The position numbers and the translations under genes are program-made. From Deltaproteobacteria bacterium (lineage in GTDB: Bacteria; Desulfobacterota; Desulfobaccia; Desulfobaccales; 0-14-0-80-60-11): a DNA stretch of 13,192 nucleotides. The notes under the pieces are model-generated. The model saw only the letters and a program-made list of their open reading frames with translations. It had not been told where the DNA came from and did no database searches. Positions 6,778 to 12,495 of the stretch are shown here, in pieces (position 1 is the stretch's first letter; each line of letters starts with the position of its first letter). The DNA lies in the NCBI GenBank assembly GCA_021817645.1, contig JAKAGH010000048.1:1-13192 (forward strand), read 5' to 3'.

Positions 6778-7449
6778 CTACTTCGGGGATCCAGGTTTCT
6801 CAGGATGGTTCGAGAAGATCTCCGCAGTGAACGTGAAAATACGGGTGTCCGGGTCTTTCCAGGCATCCGGCGGCAACCCGGCCTTGCAGCAGGTCTGCTG
6901 CAGAAAAGTGGTCCGATCCCAGCGGAAATCCACCGCCACCTGGGGGAGAAGCAGCCCGCGGTTTAAACCTTTTTCAATATAGAGGCCGTGCCGGCCCACC
7001 TGGATATTCTCCACCTGCGCCTGGGGCAGGGGCTGCATGGGCGTCAGCACCGAGATCTCCACCTCCAGGTCGGCCAATTCCGCTTCCCGCATGGGCAGAA
7101 ACCGGGGGTCATGAAAAGCCGCGGCTGCGGCCATTTCCACCACCGACTGGCCCAGGGGCTTGACGGCCTCCAGGTAACCGATGCAGCCCCGGAGTTGTCC
7201 CCGGCGGTGCAGGGAGACAAATACGCCGCGCGGCTGACACAGCAGGGGGGAGACTCCTGCCAGCGACGGCGCCGGTTCCCCTGTAAGGTGCGCCCGGATG
7301 CTGTCCCGGGCCAGTTGCAACAACCGCTGTTTATCTGCCTCGCTGATGCTCATCGCAGTTTCTCCCCCCCAACTTGGCGGCGCCGGCGGGCTGATCGCGG
7401 TATAAACACCTAAAAGCAATAATAATGGGAGAAGACGAAAGGTTGACAT
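6778..7449 (-). CDS. AMMECR1-domain protein (AmmeMemoRadiSam protein A-like)
   Basis: The AMMECR1 domain is recognised by LRGCIGYLEA, the family signature, plus FHDPRFLPMREAELADLEVEISVLTP and GLYIEKGLNRGLLLPQVA. The family is found in all domains of life; its biochemical role is unresolved. Three starts are possible. The ATG at 7449 (223 residues) gives a signal-peptide-like N-terminus (MSTFRLLPLLLLLGVYTAIS) preceded by GGGGA, and fits a promoter at 7498-7527. The ATG at 7353 (191 residues, MSISEADKQRLL) has a stronger ribosome binding site (GGAG, 8-base spacer) and the normal cytosolic family length. Third positions between 7353 and 7449 are less GC-rich than in the body, which mildly favours 7353. 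An upstream ATG at 7533 would lie outside the predicted transcript. I list 7449 because a 15-residue hydrophobic run would be unlikely in untranslated leader. It is followed 14 bases later by the DUF2333 gene, probably in one operon. No MEMO1 or radical SAM partner is present. Confidence 0.8.
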   Translation of the reverse strand: MSTFRLLPLLLLLGVYTAISPPAPPSWGGETAMSISEADKQRLLQLARDSIRAHLTGEPAPSLAGVSPLLCQPRGVFVSLHRRGQLRGCIGYLEAVKPLGQSVVEMAAAAAFHDPRFLPMREAELADLEVEISVLTPMQPLPQAQVENIQVGRHGLYIEKGLNRGLLLPQVAVDFRWDRTTFLQQTCCKAGLPPDAWKDPDTRIFTFTAEIFSNHPEKPGSPK

Positions 7450-7497
7450 GCATCTGGTCCCCGGGATGACCAAGAGCCCGGCATCCGCCTGATCTTT

Positions 7498-7527
7498 CAT
7501 ATAACCAGGAGTTACGGCCGCTGTCAA
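7498..7527 (-). promoter_or_regulatory. Putative sigma70-type promoter for the AMMECR1-DUF2333 operon
   Basis: On the minus strand a perfect TTGACA (7527-7522) is followed by an 18-base spacer and TATATG (7503-7498), four of six matches to TATAAT. Transcription would start near 7491, giving about 40 bases of leader to the ATG at 7449. The -10 match is only fair. Confidence 0.45.
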
Positions 7528-7571
7528 TGGCAAAGGGCCGGGGACGGTGAATTGCCCCTTTCAAAATGCCT

Positions 7572-7600
7572 TTGGCAGAAATGACAAACTAGGTTAAAAT
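7572..7600 (+). promoter_or_regulatory. Putative sigma70-type promoter for the siroheme-ccsA-hemA operon
   Basis: TTGGCA (7572-7577, five of six to TTGACA), a 17-base spacer, and TAAAAT (7595-7600, five of six to TATAAT) form a near-ideal promoter. It would start transcription near 7607, about 37 bases upstream of the ATG at 7644. It lies in the AT-rich gap between divergent operons. Confidence 0.65.
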
Positions 7601-7643
7601 AAAAGGGAAAATAAGAGCCTGTCTCAAAAACCTACCCCGGATT

Positions 7644-8339
7644 ATGCAGACATATCCAGTTTTCGTCTTGATCACCGGCAAGCCCTGCCTGGTAGTGGGC
7701 GGCGGCAGCGTCGCGGAACGCAAGGTCCAAGACCTGTTGCAGGCCGGGGCCCGGGTGACGGTAGTCAGTCCGGTTCTCACCCCCGCGCTGGCGGCCCAGG
7801 CCGGCGCCGGAGAAATCCGCCACCTCCAGGGCGATTTTCGGGAGGAACAGGTAGCCGGCATGGCCCTGGTGATCGGAGCCACGGATGACATGGAGGTCAA
7901 TGCCCGGGTAAGCGCCGCGGCCCAGGCCCGGGGAATCTGGGTGAACATCGTGGACCAGCCGGACCTGTGCACCTTCATCGTCCCGGCCCAGGTGCGCCGG
8001 GGGGAGCTGACCCTGGCCATCAGCACTGGCGGCGCGTCCCCGGCCCTGGCCCGGCAGATCAGAGAGGAGCTGGAGGATCATTTCGGCCCGGAATACGGGC
8101 CTTATCTGGCTCTGATGCAGGCGGTGCGGTCCCAGGTGCTCACCGTGCGGCGGGGGGACCCGGACAACGCCGTCATCTTTAAACGCCTGGTGGCCAGCCC
8201 CTTGCTCCCGGCCCTGAGCCGGGGGGATGCGGCTGAGGTGCGGCGGATCCTCCGGGAGGTATTGGGGGAGGTTTTGGATAGCGCGGCCATTGAGGAAATT
8301 CTGAAATACCTGAGTTGGCAGCCCCTGGTTTCAAGTTAG
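7644..8339 (+). CDS. Precorrin-2 dehydrogenase / sirohydrochlorin ferrochelatase (CysG N-domain / Met8 type)
   Basis: The product converts precorrin-2 to sirohydrochlorin with NAD+, and in bifunctional members then inserts iron to make siroheme. At 231 residues it has the length of the stand-alone enzyme (CysG N-terminal half, Met8p, SirC), with no methyltransferase half. The NAD-binding loop is VVGGGSVAERK (17-27), with VTVVSPVLTP (38-47) as the second strand. IGATDD (77-82) and NIVDQPDLCTFIVPA (101-115) follow; D104 corresponds to the catalytic aspartate of this family. ISTGGASPALARQIREEL (126-143) is the usual post-Rossmann motif. The final 80 residues are the helical C-terminal part. It is cytoplasmic. 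It heads an apparent three-gene operon with ccsA-like and hemA genes, with a promoter at 7572-7600. There is no obvious ribosome binding site, but the ATG matches the family's usual N-terminus (YPVF-x-x-x-x-G-x-PCLVVGGG). Siroheme also feeds alternative heme synthesis in sulfate reducers, which would suit the neighbours. Confidence 0.92.
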   Translation: MQTYPVFVLITGKPCLVVGGGSVAERKVQDLLQAGARVTVVSPVLTPALAAQAGAGEIRHLQGDFREEQVAGMALVIGATDDMEVNARVSAAAQARGIWVNIVDQPDLCTFIVPAQVRRGELTLAISTGGASPALARQIREELEDHFGPEYGPYLALMQAVRSQVLTVRRGDPDNAVIFKRLVASPLLPALSRGDAAEVRRILREVLGEVLDSAAIEEILKYLSWQPLVSS

Positions 8340-8346
8340 CCCAAAT

Positions 8347-8363
8347 GGTGCGGTAGACGCACC
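8347..8363. repeat. REP-like palindrome, family 2 (GGTGCG / CGCACC)
   Basis: GGTGCG (8347-8352) and CGCACC (8358-8363) form a 6-bp stem with a 5-base loop, followed by CTAC. The same arms recur at 12431-12446 and 12474-12490. It lies in the 60-bp gap between the siroheme gene and the ccsA-like gene. Confidence 0.65.
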
Positions 8364-8369
8364 CTACAC

Positions 8370-8397
8370 AGACCAAAGACCGCAGACCAAAATCGAC
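8370..8397. repeat. Heptanucleotide tandem cluster, site D
   Basis: The units are AGACCAA, AGACCGC, AGACCAA, then a diverged AATCGAC. The cluster ends two bases before the ATG at 8400 of the ccsA-like gene and leaves no room for a conventional ribosome binding site. The 7-base period is the same as in the clusters at 738-772, 1811-1838 and 5564-5658, but the unit sequence differs. Confidence 0.6.
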
Positions 8398-8399
8398 CT

Positions 8400-9233
8400 A
8401 TGGTTAATATTTTGATCTATCTGACACTTATCGCCTATTTCGGGGCCACGGCCCTGTGGCTGGCGTTTTTTCTGGCCCAGCGGGATAACCTTTGCCGGGC
8501 CGGGGCCTGGCTGTTGGGGATCGGCCTGGCGTTTCACACCCTGGCCCTCATTGCCCGCACCTGGGCCGCGGGCTATCTGCCCGTGGCCACCATGGGGCAG
8601 ACCCTGCTGGTCTCGGCCTGGGCCCTGGTGGCCGCGTTCCTCATTCTTTACTGGCTCTTCCCCATTAAGGTCCTGGGGGCCCTGAGCGCGCCCCTGGCGG
8701 CCTTGATGGTTTCCGGGACCATCATCCTGCCCCAGGAGCATGGCGTGGTTTCCCCTCTGCTCCAGAGCTTGTGGCTGACCGTGCACATCATCCTGGCCCT
8801 GCTGGGAAACGCGGCCCTCACCCTGGCCTGTTTAGGGGGCATTTTTTATCTGGTGCAGGAGCGTCAACTGAAAGCGAAGAGGTTCGGCTTTTTTTACCGC
8901 CGTCTGCCCTCTCTGGAACAACTGGACGCCCTTAATTACTGGTGTCTGACCATCGGTTTCCCCCTGCTCACCGCGGGCATCATTTCCGGCTCCCTCTATG
9001 CCCAGCATATCATGGGGAGTTTCTGGCGCTGGGACCCCAAGGAAATCCTGACCGTTCTCGCCTGGCTGATCTATGCGGTTTTGCTCCATGAACGCCTGGC
9101 CGCGGGCTGGCGGGGCCGGAAGGCTGCGATTATGGCCATCTGCGGTTTTCTGGTCCTGGTGATTACCTTCATAAGTTCTACCCTGTGGATTACCGGCTAC
9201 CACAGTTTCTCCAGTTTTCTGAAACAGCCATGA
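8400..9233 (+). CDS. CcsA/HemX-type cytochrome c assembly membrane protein
   Basis: The gene encodes 277 residues and an integral inner-membrane protein with about eight hydrophobic segments (roughly 3-26, 36-53, 67-87, 92-110, 124-150, 181-199, 214-231, 243-264). The tryptophan-rich heme-handling motif of the CcsA/CcmC/ResC superfamily is present as GSFWRWDPKEILTVLAW (206-222). Candidate heme-ligand histidines are H46, H129, H230 and H268. CcsA proteins present heme for attachment to c-type cytochromes; shorter HemX-type members next to hemA are reported to influence HemA levels. Position directly before hemA, with an ATGA overlap (9230-9233), fits either role and implies translational coupling. 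A CcsB/ResB partner is not in the window. The start has no visible ribosome binding site and lies at the end of a heptamer repeat; the next methionine (64) would delete two membrane segments, so 8400 is kept. Confidence 0.88.
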   Translation: MVNILIYLTLIAYFGATALWLAFFLAQRDNLCRAGAWLLGIGLAFHTLALIARTWAAGYLPVATMGQTLLVSAWALVAAFLILYWLFPIKVLGALSAPLAALMVSGTIILPQEHGVVSPLLQSLWLTVHIILALLGNAALTLACLGGIFYLVQERQLKAKRFGFFYRRLPSLEQLDALNYWCLTIGFPLLTAGIISGSLYAQHIMGSFWRWDPKEILTVLAWLIYAVLLHERLAAGWRGRKAAIMAICGFLVLVITFISSTLWITGYHSFSSFLKQP

Positions 9234-10522
9234 ACCTGGTGCTTCTCGGCCTCAACCATAAGACGGCCCCGGTGGCCTTGCGGGAAAAGGTGGCAGGGCT
9301 GCTCACGGACCTGGATACGGCTTATCAGGACCTGCAGAACCAGCCGGCCCTGGCAGAGCTGGTGCTTTACGCCACCTGTAACCGGGTGGAGGGCGTGTGC
9401 GCCACGGCCGAGCCGGACGCAGCCATCAATCAGATACGCGCTTTTTTTGTCAGCCACGACATTTCTGAGGGTGACCTGGATGCATCTCTCTATACCCACC
9501 AGGACCGGGACGCGGTGCAGCATCTCTTCCGGGTGGCGGCCAGCCTGGACTCCCTGGTGATAGGGGAACCCCAGATCCTGGGGCAGATCAAAGAGGCCTA
9601 CCGCCAGGCCACCCGCAACCGGGCTACGGGTCCCATCTTAAACCGTCTGCTGCACAAAACTTTTTCGGTGGCCAAACGGGTGCGCCGGGAGACCGGCATC
9701 GGCGGCCACGCGGTGAGCATCAGCTACGCCGCGGTCACCCTGGGGCGCAAGATTTTCGGCAGCCTGGCCGGGAAGACCGCAGTCCTGGTGGGGGCCGGGG
9801 AAATGGCGGAACTGGCCCTGGAGCATCTGAAAAGCGACGGCATCGGCCGCATCATCGTCGCCAACCGCACCCTGGAACGGGGCCTGCAACTGGCCCAGCG
9901 CTTCGGGGGGGAGGCCGTATCCCTGGAGGAACTGGCCGACCAACTGCTGCACGCGGACATCATCATCAGTTCCACCGGCTCTCCCCAGCACCTCCTCACC
10001 CGGGACCAGGTGAAAGGGGCCATGCGCCGCCGCAAATACCGGCCCTTGTTCTTCATCGACATCGCCGTGCCCCGGGATCTGGACCCGGCCATCAACGACC
10101 TGGATAACGTCTATCTCTATAACATCGACGACCTGAAAGAGGTGGTGGAATTCAACTGGCAGCGCCGCCAGCAGGAGGCGGTCAAGGCGGAGCGCCTGGT
10201 GGCCGCGGAAACCGTTAAATTCCTGGAGTGGCTGCAAACCCTGGAGGTCTTTCCCACCATCATCGCGCTCAAGGAAAAGGCCGACCGTATCTGTGAGGCG
10301 GAACTGGAAAAGACCCTCAAGCAGTTACCCCCCCTCACCGAGGAGCAGCGTCAATCTCTGGAAGTGCTGACTCAATCCATCACCCAAAAGCTGCTCCACG
10401 ACCCCATCATTTTTCTCAAAGGCTACCATCATCCCCAGAGGCCCACCCGGGAACTGGACACGGTGCGGCGCCTCTTCAACCTGGACCTGGACCGGGACAC
10501 GGAGTTAACCGAAGAAGATTAG
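9230..10522 (+). CDS. hemA: Glutamyl-tRNA reductase HemA
   Basis: HemA reduces glutamyl-tRNA(Glu) with NADPH to glutamate-1-semialdehyde, the committed step of C5-pathway tetrapyrrole synthesis. It is cytoplasmic. The product has 430 residues, the normal length. Landmarks are LGLNHKTAPVALREK (6-20), the catalytic C50 in LYATCNRVE, GEPQILGQIKEAYRQAT, KRVRRETGIGGHAVSISYAAV, and the NADPH-binding VLVGAGEMAELALEHL followed by IIVANRTLERG. Further on are IISSTGSP and FIDIAVPRDLDP, then a helical C-terminal dimerisation domain ending with DTVRRLFNLD. The frame is open upstream to 9185, but ATG 9230 gives the family N-terminus (MNLVLLGLNHKTAP) and forms an ATGA overlap with the ccsA-like gene. hemL, hemB, hemC and hemD are not next to it; hemA is followed by an unrelated lower-GC gene. 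Confidence 0.96.
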   Translation: MNLVLLGLNHKTAPVALREKVAGLLTDLDTAYQDLQNQPALAELVLYATCNRVEGVCATAEPDAAINQIRAFFVSHDISEGDLDASLYTHQDRDAVQHLFRVAASLDSLVIGEPQILGQIKEAYRQATRNRATGPILNRLLHKTFSVAKRVRRETGIGGHAVSISYAAVTLGRKIFGSLAGKTAVLVGAGEMAELALEHLKSDGIGRIIVANRTLERGLQLAQRFGGEAVSLEELADQLLHADIIISSTGSPQHLLTRDQVKGAMRRRKYRPLFFIDIAVPRDLDPAINDLDNVYLYNIDDLKEVVEFNWQRRQQEAVKAERLVAAETVKFLEWLQTLEVFPTIIALKEKADRICEAELEKTLKQLPPLTEEQRQSLEVLTQSITQKLLHDPIIFLKGYHHPQRPTRELDTVRRLFNLDLDRDTELTEED

Positions 10523-10557
10523 GAGCGATCCTTGGCTTTATTGAAGGATGATACCCT

Positions 10558-10962
10558 GTGAACCAGCGAACGACCTGTTTAGATTGTGGATTCCTTACAA
10601 TTCAAGGACGTGAGCTGTCACGACCTGAACGCCTCATGCTGGGTTCATATGGGGAATCGTCTGTTATGCCCTCTCATCCAGAACAAACGCGATGTTTCAA
10701 GAATCTCTGGGATTACGATCTTATTTACTCGGGAGACACCTTTGCTGGTGTGATTGATGAAATTAGTCGGTCTAGAGATGATTGCAAAGGCTTTGCATCA
10801 TATGAAGGGGGGTTCAATCCTGCGCAGCATTTGGAGAATCAACTTGAACAACGGAAAGAAGATTTAAAATGGCGAATTGCAAAGCTCAGTTTCCTAGGGG
10901 CCATTTTAGGCGGTGTTATCGGAACAATAACCCTTGCAATTATACAGCGGCTTTTTAAATAA
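10558..10962 (+). CDS. Small Cys-rich protein with C-terminal membrane anchor, unknown function
   Basis: The gene encodes 134 residues and starts at GTG with a good ribosome binding site (AAGGA, 10544-10548, 9-base spacer). The N-terminal half has C7-x-x-C10 followed by G11, then C46 in RCFKNLW, C76 in DDCKGFASYEGG, and H91 in NPAQHLENQ. This arrangement could bind a metal such as zinc. Residues about 90-109 are a charged helix (NQLEQRKEDLKWRIAKL). Residues about 110-133 are hydrophobic and glycine-rich (LSFLGAILGGVIGTITLAII) and would form one membrane helix, leaving the Cys-rich part in the cytoplasm if it is a tail-anchored type. I do not recognise the family. GC is lower than in hemA (27 of 60 in 10801-10860) and codon use differs, suggesting transfer. 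It follows hemA by 35 bases but is probably not functionally linked. Confidence 0.7.
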   Translation: MNQRTTCLDCGFLTIQGRELSRPERLMLGSYGESSVMPSHPEQTRCFKNLWDYDLIYSGDTFAGVIDEISRSRDDCKGFASYEGGFNPAQHLENQLEQRKEDLKWRIAKLSFLGAILGGVIGTITLAIIQRLFK

Positions 10963-11305
10963 GTTCCAAGTGGTTAACCTCTCTGCCAGGCTCCGAATTG
11001 GCACCTTTATCTCCTTCTTGCACTTCGTTATTGTAGGGTGAGCACCGCCCACCAATTTCTTAGCCCTCAAAATGACAAATTGGAGTACTTCCGCAGAGTC
11101 CCATGGCGTCTATCAGTGCGTGGAACCCACCTTGGTCGATTTTCGCGTTACCTCCTTGAAACCTGGTGAAAATTATGGTGTAATGCCTTCCCACTGGATG
11201 ATTGCGCCTGAAATTTTGGCGCCACTTTTATGATCCTGAGACAGGTTAGCAGCAATCAGCTTCTGCACGGCAACGCGCACGCGGCAGCATCTCGAGTAAA
11301 ACGCC
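10963..11305. other. Gene-poor gap between the Cys-rich protein gene and the HD-GYP gene
   Basis: This stretch of 343 bases holds one family-2-like palindrome (11037-11053) and a 53-codon open frame (11072-11233) without a ribosome binding site that I do not accept as a gene. I see no tRNA, convincing promoter or terminator. The composition is mixed, becoming GC-rich after about 11260. It could be the remnant of a decayed gene. Confidence 0.5.
11037..11053. repeat. REP-like palindrome, family 2-like variant
   Basis: GGTGAGC (11037-11043) and GCCCACC (11047-11053) form a 7-bp stem with one mismatch and a 3-base loop, preceded by GTAG. The GTAGGGTG lead-in is shared with the element at 12427-12446, so it may be a diverged relative of that family. 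Confidence 0.45.
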
Positions 11306-12364
11306 ATGGATGAAGGCTCATTTCGAGAAAAGCTCTTATCTGCCCAAGTGAAGACCGTGTATTCCTCCGGGGAGGAAGCGGGGCCTAGTCCTTACACTCC
11401 CCTCAGTATCTCCGTCTTGTTCCCGGGAGAAAAGATCACTTTCGACCTGTATCTGAAAGTGGCGAAAAAGGAGCGGCGGGGCTTTGAGTTCCTCCCCTTC
11501 CTCCAGGAGGGAGAGGCCTGGGACCGCCAGTGGCTGGAGCGCCTGACCTTCAAGGGCATCGATCGCCTCTATTTTCGCAAAAATGATCTGGAACACCTGA
11601 TCGCCTACCTCAATAATTATTTGCAGATCTTGAAGCATCAGAGCAAAAAGGTCTCCCCGGCATTGCTGGCGGTTTTCTCCGAGCACCTGAACTTCAGCGT
11701 GCGCCGGGCCTTACAATTGCCCCGCCTCGGCCCGGCGGTGAAAGAGGCTAAAAGCCACATCGAGAATTTAATCGGCTGGGTGCAGCATGATCCCGGGGCC
11801 ATAAAAATGATGTGGAAAATCCTTTATCACGACTATAACCTCTATAACCATTCCTTAAACCTCTGTCTCATGGGGGTGGCCTTCCTTCTCAACCTGAAGT
11901 ACTCCGCCACGGAGTGCCGGGACCTGGGGGTATCCGCCCTCTTCCACGACATCGGCATGACCCGCATTCCCCAGGAAATCGTTTTCAAAGAGGGGCCGCT
12001 GACTCCTGCAGAACAGGCGGAAATCCGCACCCACCCCGAGTTAGGCCACCAAATATTGAAAAGAAAGGTGGGGAATTCCCTGTCTTCATTGCCCAAGGAG
12101 GCGTTGCGCCTGACCCTGGAGCATCACGAAAACGCCGACGGCTCCGGCTATCCCCGGGGTCTGCCCCTGAACCGGCAGCACCCCTGGACCCCCATCATGC
12201 GCCTGCTGGATTCCTACGACAGCCTCACCGTCAACCGGCCCTACCGCGGGGCGTTTAAACCTTTCAACAGCCTGAAGATCCTGAAAGATTCGCACGGCCC
12301 CCGGGGACCGATTTATGACTCCCAAATCATGAAGAATTTCATTACGTTCTTGACGGCGGATTAG
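11306..12364 (+). CDS. HD-GYP domain protein (probable c-di-GMP phosphodiesterase)
   Basis: The gene encodes 352 residues and the protein is cytoplasmic, without membrane segments. The N-terminal part (about 30-110) starts with LSISVLFPGEKITFDLYLKV and includes FKGIDRLYFRKNDLEHLIAYL. It resembles the small regulatory domain often found before HD-GYP. The HD-GYP domain spans about 165-352: H182 (YNHSLN), H214-D215 (LFHDIGMTRIP), H243 (RTHPELGHQIL), H273-H274 (EHHEN), the signature GSGYP (279-283), and RLLDSYDSLTVNRPYR (299-314). All expected metal-binding residues appear present, so it is probably active, hydrolysing c-di-GMP to pGpG or GMP. It has no receiver domain, so its signal input is unknown. 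The ATG has only a weak ribosome binding site. It converges on the RraA-family gene across a repeat pair. Base composition returns to the GC-rich norm. Confidence 0.9.
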   Translation: MDEGSFREKLLSAQVKTVYSSGEEAGPSPYTPLSISVLFPGEKITFDLYLKVAKKERRGFEFLPFLQEGEAWDRQWLERLTFKGIDRLYFRKNDLEHLIAYLNNYLQILKHQSKKVSPALLAVFSEHLNFSVRRALQLPRLGPAVKEAKSHIENLIGWVQHDPGAIKMMWKILYHDYNLYNHSLNLCLMGVAFLLNLKYSATECRDLGVSALFHDIGMTRIPQEIVFKEGPLTPAEQAEIRTHPELGHQILKRKVGNSLSSLPKEALRLTLEHHENADGSGYPRGLPLNRQHPWTPIMRLLDSYDSLTVNRPYRGAFKPFNSLKILKDSHGPRGPIYDSQIMKNFITFLTAD

Positions 12365-12426
12365 AGAGTAAAGACGGGGGAGGGCGTTAATTCGAAGATC
12401 AAGGATGATTAGTTAATGGGGGGGGC

Positions 12427-12494
12427 GTAGGGTGCGTTTACGCACCATTTTTTTGTCCCCGCCAACCAAAGATGGTGCGTGGGACGCACCCTAC
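12427..12494. repeat. Inverted pair of family-2 REP-like palindromes
   Basis: Two palindromes, GGTGCGT-TT-ACGCACC (12431-12446) and GGTGCGT-GGG-ACGCACC (12474-12490), are each flanked by CTAC/GTAG on the outer side and AT-rich or GAT sequence on the inner side. They are therefore head-to-head copies of one element and could also fold into one long hairpin. They fill most of the gap between the convergent HD-GYP and RraA genes and may serve as a bidirectional terminator. Confidence 0.75.
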
Positions 12495-12495
12495 A

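Noticed and set aside
11072..11233. A 53-codon open frame beginning MTNWSTSAES in the gap after the Cys-rich gene
   Set aside because: No ribosome binding site, no recognisable family and short length; it could be a gene remnant or small gene, but conservation data would be needed.
7618..11245. CCTGTCTCA at 7618-7626 and its inverse TGAGACAGG at 11237-11245 as possible insertion-sequence ends
   Set aside because: Only nine bases match, there is no transposase between them, and the enclosed genes are core metabolic genes.
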